A stretch of 64,000 nt of DNA from Allokutzneria sp. A3M-2-11 16 (GTDB lineage: Bacteria > Actinomycetota > Actinomycetes > Mycobacteriales > Pseudonocardiaceae), in NCBI RefSeq assembly GCF_024213555.1, contig NZ_JANAVO010000017.1, positions 26,806-90,805 of the forward strand, read 5' to 3'. The notes beneath the pieces are model-generated. The model was not told the DNA's origin, searched no databases, and saw only the letters and a list, made by a program, of their open reading frames with translations. Position numbers and translations under genes: made by a program. The first letter of the stretch is position 1, and each line of letters begins with the position of its first letter. This document shows, one piece after another, positions 58,330-64,000 of this stretch.

Positions 58330-61300
58330 ATGACCCGAAGAACACGGATTGCCGGAGTGGCCGTCGCGGTCTCCGTGGTGGCCGGTGTGCTCACCACGAC
58401 GCCCGCGACGGCCGCCCCCGCGCCACCGTCCGGCTCGGCCCATCTCGTCACCCTGATCACCGGTGACCGCGTCCGCGCACAGGAGCGCGCTGACGGGCAG
58501 TGGTCGCTCACCCTCGACAACCCCGGGAAGACCGAGCGCTACAGCCAGTTCCAGGCGCGGCGCGGCGGTGTCACCGACTGGTACCTGATGCCCGAGGAAG
58601 CCTCCCGGCTGGTCTCGGCGGGCACGGTGGACCGCGAGCTGTTCAACATCACCGGCCTGATCCGCCAGGGCTACGACGACGCGCGCACGGACTCCATCCC
58701 ACTGCTGGCGGAGTTCCCGGAGCAGGTCAGGGCGGCGTCCCCGCCCGGGGGCACCGTGACGCGCGCGCTGCCGGAGCTGAACCTGGCGTCGGTGGCCGAG
58801 CGCAAGCGGGACGCCGCGGAGTTCTGGCGCTCGCTGACCGCGTCCGGTCGGGCGTTGCAGGGACCGCGCAAGGTGTGGCTCAACGCCAAGATGCAGGCGT
58901 CGCTGGACGTCAGCGTGCCCAAGGTCGGCGCGCCCGCGGCCTGGCAGTCCGGCTTCACCGGCAAGGGCGTCACCGTCGCCGTGCTCGACACCGGCGCCGA
59001 CGCCGCACACCCCGACCTCACCGGGAAAGTGGGGCCCGCCAAGGACTTCTCCGGCAAGGGCAACACCGGCGACGGCCACGGGCACGGCACGCACGTCGCC
59101 GCGACGGTCTCGGGTGTCGGCGCGAAGTTCAAGGGCGTCGCGCCGGACGCCACGCTGGCGATCGGCAAGGTGCTCGACGACAGCGGCAGCGGCTCCTTCG
59201 ACGCGGTCCTCGCGGGCATGCACTGGGCCGCGGCCGAGGTGAAGGCCAAGATCGTCAACATGAGCCTCGGCAGCTACCCCACCGACGGCACCGACCCGGT
59301 GTCGCGGGCGGTGAACACGTTGAGCGGCAAGCACGGCACGCTGTTCGTGATCGCCGCGGGCAACTTCGGCGCCGACCAGTCGATCGGCTCACCGGCCACC
59401 GCCGATGCCGCGCTCGCGGTCGGCAACACCACCAAAGCCGACCGGCTCAGCCCCAGTTCCAGCCGCGGCCCTCGCCTCGGTGACGGCGCGCTGAAGCCGG
59501 AGATCGCCGCGCCGGGCACGGACATCGTGGCCGCCAAGGCGAAGGGCACGCAGCTCGGCGAGCCGGTCGGGGAGCACCACGTCCGGCTCACCGGCACCTC
59601 GATGGCCACCCCGCACGTCGCGGGCGGAGCCGCTTTGCTTGTGCAGCAACACCCGGACTGGTCCGGTGACCGGATCAAGTCCGCGCTGGTCAGCTCCGCC
59701 GCGCCCGCCGGTGACCTCGGCGCGTTCGCGGTCGGCGGTGGCCGCCTCGACCTGGCGCGCGCGACCAGGCAGCAGGTGCAGGCGCTCAGCGCGTCGGTGA
59801 ACGCGTACCTGCGCTGGCCGTCCAAGGACAAGCAGAAGCGGAAGCTGACCTACCGCAACGACGGCGCGGCCCCCGTCACGCTCGCGCTCGACCTGAAGAT
59901 CCCGGGCGCTCCGGCCGGGCTCGCCACCTTGAACACCAACACGATCACCGTCCCCGCCAAGGGAACCGCGGACGTCGAGCTGACCGCGACCCCGCGCTCC
60001 GGCAAACCCGGGAACCACGGCGGAGTTCTCGTGGCGTCCACTTCGGACGGTGCGGCGCAGGTGCGCACGCCGGTCGCGGTGCACGACGAGCCGGAGATGC
60101 ACGATCTCAAGATCGAAGCATTGGACCGCAAGGGAAACCCGGCCCAGAACGCCACGTTCACGCTGATCAACCCCGAGACCGGCGACCGGCTCGGCGGCGC
60201 CGCCGGTGAGCCGATCCGGGTCGCGCCCGGCACGTACACGGTCACCGGCTACGTCGACACCCCCGGCGAGACGGCGATGGGCACCGTCGCGAACCCGAAC
60301 GTCCGGGTCGGCGACGGCGCCACCACGGTCCGCTTCGACATGCGCAAGGGCAAGCAGGTCACGCTGACCACCGACCAGACCGGGGCGCGGCCGGAACTCT
60401 GGACGCAGCGGTTCACCACCAAGGTGAAGGGCTACGACTACCCGTTCAGCAACCTCCTGTTCGCGCACCCCAGGTTCACCACCGTCTACACCTACTCCGA
60501 GCCGGGCGTGACCTCGCCGAACTTCGGCTACTCCAACGATTTCGGCGTGCGCCAGTCGCAGTTCGAGTTCTGGGCCGAGACGCCGAAGCGCTTCGAGGTC
60601 GCCGCGTACCCGTTCGACGGGCCGCAACAGCCCAACGGCACCGTGCGGCACAAGACCGTGCACGGCGGCCAGGGCACGGCGCAGGACCTCGCGGGCATCG
60701 ACGCCAAGGGCAAGCTCGTCGTGCTCGACCTGCCGGAGAACATCAGCCGGGACGAGATGCTAAAGCGGGTCCTCGCGACGCAGAAGGCCGGTGCCAAGGC
60801 GATCGGTCTGCTGCCCGTCGCCCCGGCCCTGACCAAGAACGCCGAGCCGATCACCGTTCCCGTGGTGGTCTTCACCGGCGACAGCGGCAAGCAGTTCTCC
60901 GCCGCGGTCAAGGCGGGCGGCGTCGAGGCATCGGTCATGACCAATACCGGAAACGCGCACCGGATGGAGCTGTCGTTCCCGAGCGTGGGCCGGGTGCCGG
61001 ACCAGCTCGCCTACGACGTGAAGACCCGGGATCTCGCGTCGGTGCGCACGGCCTACCACGCCTACGACAACGCGCCGCTCACCAGGAGTTTCGCCAAGCG
61101 GGAGTGGCCGTTCGGTGACACGGGCACGCAGGTCATGGACCCGGTGCCCGCACAGACCGAGCGCGTGGAGTACTTCACGCCGGGCACGTGGAACCTGTTC
61201 CTCGGCGGGCCGTACAACTCGGCGTCGCTTTCGGAGCGGATCACGTTGGAGGCGGGCAAGTCCTACAACCTGGCGTGGGACATCCCCGTCGCCGGACCGG

Positions 61301-61938
61301 GTTTCGCGGGCAAGACCAGCAGTGTGCTGGGGAAGAACCACCCGTGGGCCTGGCGCAACCGGAACCTCCTGGACGTGACCATCCCGGTGTTCTCCGACGG
61401 TGCCGGGCGTTCGAGGACCGCCGCGAGCACCGACACGGGCAAGACCAGCCTGTACGCGGGAGACAAGCTCGTGGGGACGCAGGAGCTGCCCGGGCGCGGC
61501 ACGTTCGTCGTGCCCAACGACGAGCAGCGCTACCGGCTGACCACGTCGGTCACCCGGCAGGTCTCTTCGACGAAGATCGAAGCCGCGTGGACCTTCGCTT
61601 CGGGCTACGCGGAAGGTGACGCGCTGCCGTTGCTGGCGGTTCGCTACGCACCCGCGGTGGATCTGCGCAACCGGGCACCGGGCGGCAAGGAGTTCTCCTT
61701 CCCCGTGCGGGTGCAGGCCCAGGACGCCAAGATCACCGCCGACAAGCTGGAGGTGGAGATCTCCTACAACGACGGCGGCACATGGCAATCGGTCCAGCTC
61801 GCCCGCGAGGGCGACCACTGGAAGGCCACCGTCACCCACCCGGCCTCCGGCCACGCGTCGCTGCGGGCCAAGGCATCCGACGCCGACGGCAACACCGTGG
61901 AGCAGACGATCGTCCGCGCATACCAGATCGGAGGCTGA
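58330..61938 (+). CDS. large secreted subtilisin-like (S8) serine protease
   Basis: A 1202-aa secreted protease. A signal peptide (residues 1-28, ending ATA-AP) and a propeptide to ~200 are followed by the S8 catalytic domain: Asp220 in AVLDTGADAAHPDL, His252 in GHGHGTHVAATVSG, oxyanion Asn in IAAGNFGA, and Ser424 in GTSMATPHVAGG. After the catalytic domain come ~750 residues of beta-sandwich repeats, with a PA-like insertion (LVVLDLPENISRDEMLKRVL; AIGLLPVAPA) around 795-870. It resembles the large actinomycete S8 proteases. It is probably cell-surface or released, for protein feeding or processing. It is followed on the same strand by a SARP regulator. Confidence 0.92.
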   Translation: MTRRTRIAGVAVAVSVVAGVLTTTPATAAPAPPSGSAHLVTLITGDRVRAQERADGQWSLTLDNPGKTERYSQFQARRGGVTDWYLMPEEASRLVSAGTVDRELFNITGLIRQGYDDARTDSIPLLAEFPEQVRAASPPGGTVTRALPELNLASVAERKRDAAEFWRSLTASGRALQGPRKVWLNAKMQASLDVSVPKVGAPAAWQSGFTGKGVTVAVLDTGADAAHPDLTGKVGPAKDFSGKGNTGDGHGHGTHVAATVSGVGAKFKGVAPDATLAIGKVLDDSGSGSFDAVLAGMHWAAAEVKAKIVNMSLGSYPTDGTDPVSRAVNTLSGKHGTLFVIAAGNFGADQSIGSPATADAALAVGNTTKADRLSPSSSRGPRLGDGALKPEIAAPGTDIVAAKAKGTQLGEPVGEHHVRLTGTSMATPHVAGGAALLVQQHPDWSGDRIKSALVSSAAPAGDLGAFAVGGGRLDLARATRQQVQALSASVNAYLRWPSKDKQKRKLTYRNDGAAPVTLALDLKIPGAPAGLATLNTNTITVPAKGTADVELTATPRSGKPGNHGGVLVASTSDGAAQVRTPVAVHDEPEMHDLKIEALDRKGNPAQNATFTLINPETGDRLGGAAGEPIRVAPGTYTVTGYVDTPGETAMGTVANPNVRVGDGATTVRFDMRKGKQVTLTTDQTGARPELWTQRFTTKVKGYDYPFSNLLFAHPRFTTVYTYSEPGVTSPNFGYSNDFGVRQSQFEFWAETPKRFEVAAYPFDGPQQPNGTVRHKTVHGGQGTAQDLAGIDAKGKLVVLDLPENISRDEMLKRVLATQKAGAKAIGLLPVAPALTKNAEPITVPVVVFTGDSGKQFSAAVKAGGVEASVMTNTGNAHRMELSFPSVGRVPDQLAYDVKTRDLASVRTAYHAYDNAPLTRSFAKREWPFGDTGTQVMDPVPAQTERVEYFTPGTWNLFLGGPYNSASLSERITLEAGKSYNLAWDIPVAGPGFAGKTSSVLGKNHPWAWRNRNLLDVTIPVFSDGAGRSRTAASTDTGKTSLYAGDKLVGTQELPGRGTFVVPNDEQRYRLTTSVTRQVSSTKIEAAWTFASGYAEGDALPLLAVRYAPAVDLRNRAPGGKEFSFPVRVQAQDAKITADKLEVEISYNDGGTWQSVQLAREGDHWKATVTHPASGHASLRAKASDADGNTVEQTIVRAYQIGG

Positions 61939-62033
61939 TGCCAGCGCCGGAAAGAATTTCCTGAAGCTCTGAACGTTGGGGACTTGGCATCCGTAGTGCC
62001 GGATACGTGCGTTTCCAACGTGAAGGGGCAGGA

Positions 62034-63791
62034 ATGGACTTCCGGGTGCTCGGTCCCGTCCTGGTTCGCGACCTCGTCCTCGGTGCGGGCAAGCACCGCG
62101 CCGTGCTCGCGGTGCTGCTGCTGGAGGCCAATCGGGCGGTCCGGATCGAGCGGCTGGTCGACCTGCTCTGGGCCGACCAGCCGCCCGAGCGGGCCCGGAA
62201 CCTGGTGTCCGGCTACGTCTCCAAGGTGCGCAAGGCGCTCGACGGCCGGACCGACGTCCGGGTCGAGACCTGGCGCGGCGGGTACCGGCTGGTCGTCCCC
62301 CCGGACTCGGTGGACCTGTACCGCTTCCGCCGTCTGGTCCAGGAAGCCCGGGGGGGCACCGGCGACCACGCCGTCGTCGACGTGCTGTCGGAGGCGCTGG
62401 CCCTGTGGACCGGGCCCGCGCTGGTCGACGTGGACCTGCCGGGGCTGGCGCCCTCGGTCACCGAGGCACTGGAACAGGAACGCGTCGCGGCCTTCGAGGA
62501 GCTGGTCGACGCGCGGCTGCGGATCGGCGCCGACACCGATCTGCTGCGCAGGCTCGGCGAAGCCGTCGACGCGCACCCGTTCCGCGAACGGCTCGTCGGC
62601 CAGCACATGACCGCGCTCGCCCAGTGCGGCAGGCCCGCCGAGGCCCTCGCCGCCTACCGGCGCTGCGCCGACGCCCTGCGCGACGAGCTCGGCGTCGCCC
62701 CCGGCGCGGCGCTGCGCGAACTCGAACGAGCCGTCCGCGCCGACGCCTTCACTCCCCCCGCTCCCCGGCTCCGCCCGGCGCAACTGCCCGCCGACCTCGC
62801 CGATTTCACCGGCCGCACCGAGGAACTGGCCGCGCTCACCCCCGGCGAGGGCCCGCTGGTGATCACCGGCATGCCCGGGACCGGCAAGACCGCCCTGGCC
62901 GTGCACTGGGCGCACCGCATGCGCGAACGGTTCCCCGACGGCCAGCTGCACGTCGACCTCCGCGGCGAGGTCACCCCGCGCCAGGCCCTGCTCCGGCTGC
63001 TCGACGGACTGGGGGTGCGGCCGGAGCAGGGCGACGAGCGCGCACTCTCCGCCCTGTTCCGGTCCACTGTGGACGGCAAGAAGCTGTTGCTGCTGCTCGA
63101 CGGCGCCACCAGCACCGCCCAGGTCCGACCCCTGCTCCCCGGCTCGCCGTCCTGCCAGGTGATCATCACCAGCTCTCGGCGGCTCGACGGCCTCGCGCTC
63201 CGCTGCGGGGTAAGATCGTTGCGGTTGGGCGGTTTTCGCTCCGCAGACTCCGTCGCGCTGCTCCAGTCCCTGCTCGGCGAGCGCGCGCTCCGCGACCCCG
63301 TCTCCGTGCGCCGCCTGGCAACCCTGTGCTGCGGCCTCCCCGTAGCCGTGCGCACCGCCGCCGTCCGGCTCGCCGCGCACCCCACGTGGCCCGTGGCCCA
63401 CCTCGTCGAGCACATGGCCGACGAGGAGCGGTGGGCCACCTCCCTGACCCTGCCAGAGGACGACGGCTCCTTCCTCGCGTCCGCTTTCCAGGAGCTGCCC
63501 GACGGCGCGCGTTCACTGCTCGGCTACTTCGGCCTGCTGCCGCGCGAGGAACTCGGCGCATCCGCGTTGACCACGTTGACGAATCGGCCTCAGCGGTGGG
63601 TGGAGGACGGCCTCGCCGCTCTGCACGATGCGCACCTCTTGCTGGAGACGGTGCCAGGGGTGTATCGCTTGCCGACAGTGGTTCGGTTGTCCGTCAAGCC
63701 TTTTCTTCCCGCACGGGAGGTGGCGGCGGAGGCTTTGGAGCGGTGGCGGTATCCGGGGGTGGTGCGGCTCTTCGCGGTCGACTCGGCGTGA
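62034..63791 (+). CDS. SARP/AfsR-type regulator with NB-ARC domain (second)
   Basis: A 585-aa protein from ATG 62034 with a GAAGGGGCAGG site. Residues ~1-90 are an OmpR-like DNA-binding domain (MDFRVLGPVLVRDLVLGAGK), ~95-235 a BTAD, and from ~255 an NB-ARC NTPase with P-loop GMPGTGKTALAV and LLLLLDGAT (Walker B-like). It ends after a winged-helix segment without TPRs, the same shortened layout as the SARP at 3032-4945. It lies downstream of the subtilase and just upstream of the 22-bp array and terminal repeat of a further HNH cassette. A GTCCACTGTGGAC palindrome is embedded at 63062-63074. Its targets are unknown. Confidence 0.88.
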   Translation: MDFRVLGPVLVRDLVLGAGKHRAVLAVLLLEANRAVRIERLVDLLWADQPPERARNLVSGYVSKVRKALDGRTDVRVETWRGGYRLVVPPDSVDLYRFRRLVQEARGGTGDHAVVDVLSEALALWTGPALVDVDLPGLAPSVTEALEQERVAAFEELVDARLRIGADTDLLRRLGEAVDAHPFRERLVGQHMTALAQCGRPAEALAAYRRCADALRDELGVAPGAALRELERAVRADAFTPPAPRLRPAQLPADLADFTGRTEELAALTPGEGPLVITGMPGTGKTALAVHWAHRMRERFPDGQLHVDLRGEVTPRQALLRLLDGLGVRPEQGDERALSALFRSTVDGKKLLLLLDGATSTAQVRPLLPGSPSCQVIITSSRRLDGLALRCGVRSLRLGGFRSADSVALLQSLLGERALRDPVSVRRLATLCCGLPVAVRTAAVRLAAHPTWPVAHLVEHMADEERWATSLTLPEDDGSFLASAFQELPDGARSLLGYFGLLPREELGASALTTLTNRPQRWVEDGLAALHDAHLLLETVPGVYRLPTVVRLSVKPFLPAREVAAEALERWRYPGVVRLFAVDSA

Positions 63792-63811
63792 GGTTGGGTT
63801 TTCTGGTCGTG

Positions 63812-63939
63812 TGGCTTCCAGCTTGCGCGGGCTGGGCTTCCAGCTTGCGCGGGCTGAGCTTCCAGCGTTCGCGGGCTGCGACTTCCAGCGGAGTTGGCTG
63901 GGCTTCCAGCGTGGGGCGCTGGACTTCCAGCGGTGGGTC
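63812..63939 (-). repeat. 22-bp tandem array (reverse orientation)
   Basis: About six units starting CTTCCAGC with GCGCGGGCTGGG-type tails, the reverse complement of the array at 35951-36060. It leads straight into the terminal repeat at 63940. The array begins about 20 bases after the SARP stop codon. Confidence 0.75.
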
Positions 63940-64000
63940 GGCTTGACCTGGGGCCCCTTGCGCGTGCCCTTGGGCCTCTCGGGGGCACGGGATGAAACCC
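63940..64000 (+). repeat. terminal repeat, copy 5 (cut by window end)
   Basis: Begins GGCTTGACCTGGGG and matches copy 1 closely over the 61 bases available. By analogy with cassettes 1 and 2 it should be the left end of another DUF222-HNH cassette beyond the window. Confidence 0.75.

Overview
The window is very GC-rich, densely coded DNA from an actinomycete. GTG/TTG starts, Tat signals, lipoboxes, SARP/AfsR regulators, a PknB-type kinase, DprE1 and a SecDF fusion all fit this. The overall style, including an over-represented GTCCAC(A/T)GTGGAC palindrome, most resembles Pseudonocardiales (Lentzea/Saccharothrix/Allokutzneria-like). That placement is an inference; no rRNA or taxonomic marker is present. 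No tRNA, rRNA or CRISPR array was recognised.

Layout. 1-5 kb: tail of an unidentified gene, an orphan sensor kinase, a small lipoprotein, a small secreted protein and a SARP/NB-ARC regulator. 5-10 kb: a tightly packed minus-strand run (ABC1/UbiB-like kinase, UdgX-type uracil-DNA glycosylase, lipoprotein, 29-aa membrane peptide, DUF6766-type membrane protein, LtrA) joined by stop/start overlaps. 10-12.3 kb: a PBP2-like protein whose catalytic motifs are all altered, then ArfB. 12.36-14.05 kb: a DUF222-HNH endonuclease cassette bounded by inverted 107-bp repeats, abutting a wrecked antibiotic-kinase-like pseudogene. 14.8-20.3 kb: flavin dehydrogenase, universal stress protein, an iron-box-controlled siderophore uptake set without its ATPase, and an AraC remnant. 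20.3-31 kb: an unknown protein, NCS1 permease, SecDF, small secreted proteins, an ABC exporter with TetR, an alcohol dehydrogenase and a Ser/Thr kinase. 32.4-34.4 kb: a three-gene set with a 16-cysteine double-psi-beta-barrel-like protein, a Tat-signal protein and a MauE-like membrane protein.

34.38-35.95 kb: a second HNH cassette, followed by a 22-bp tandem array. 36-43.7 kb: GH105-like hydrolase, sulfite-oxidase-like enzyme, secretory lipase, TetR, FAD monooxygenase with MarR, and DprE1. 44-47 kb: TetR/ABC-2 exporter operon. 47.1-54.8 kb: an aromatic-carotenoid gene cluster (DUF5914-like Rieske protein, CrtU-like, CrtT-like, SDR, CrtB, CrtI), interrupted by two flavodoxin-like paralogues; crtE and a lycopene cyclase are not in the window. 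54.8-58 kb: a LuxR-type two-component pair, CPBP protease and SGNH hydrolase. 58-63.8 kb: a large secreted subtilase and a second SARP/NB-ARC regulator. The window ends inside another 22-bp array and terminal repeat, the start of what is probably a third HNH cassette.

The most unusual items are the repeat-bounded DUF222-HNH cassettes with their attached arrays, the catalytically dead PBP2-like protein, the Cys-rich/Tat/MauE trio, the UdgX-to-LtrA operon with its micro-protein, the GTCTTCAAGTAC-ended intergenic elements, and the dispersed GTCCACWGTGGAC palindrome.
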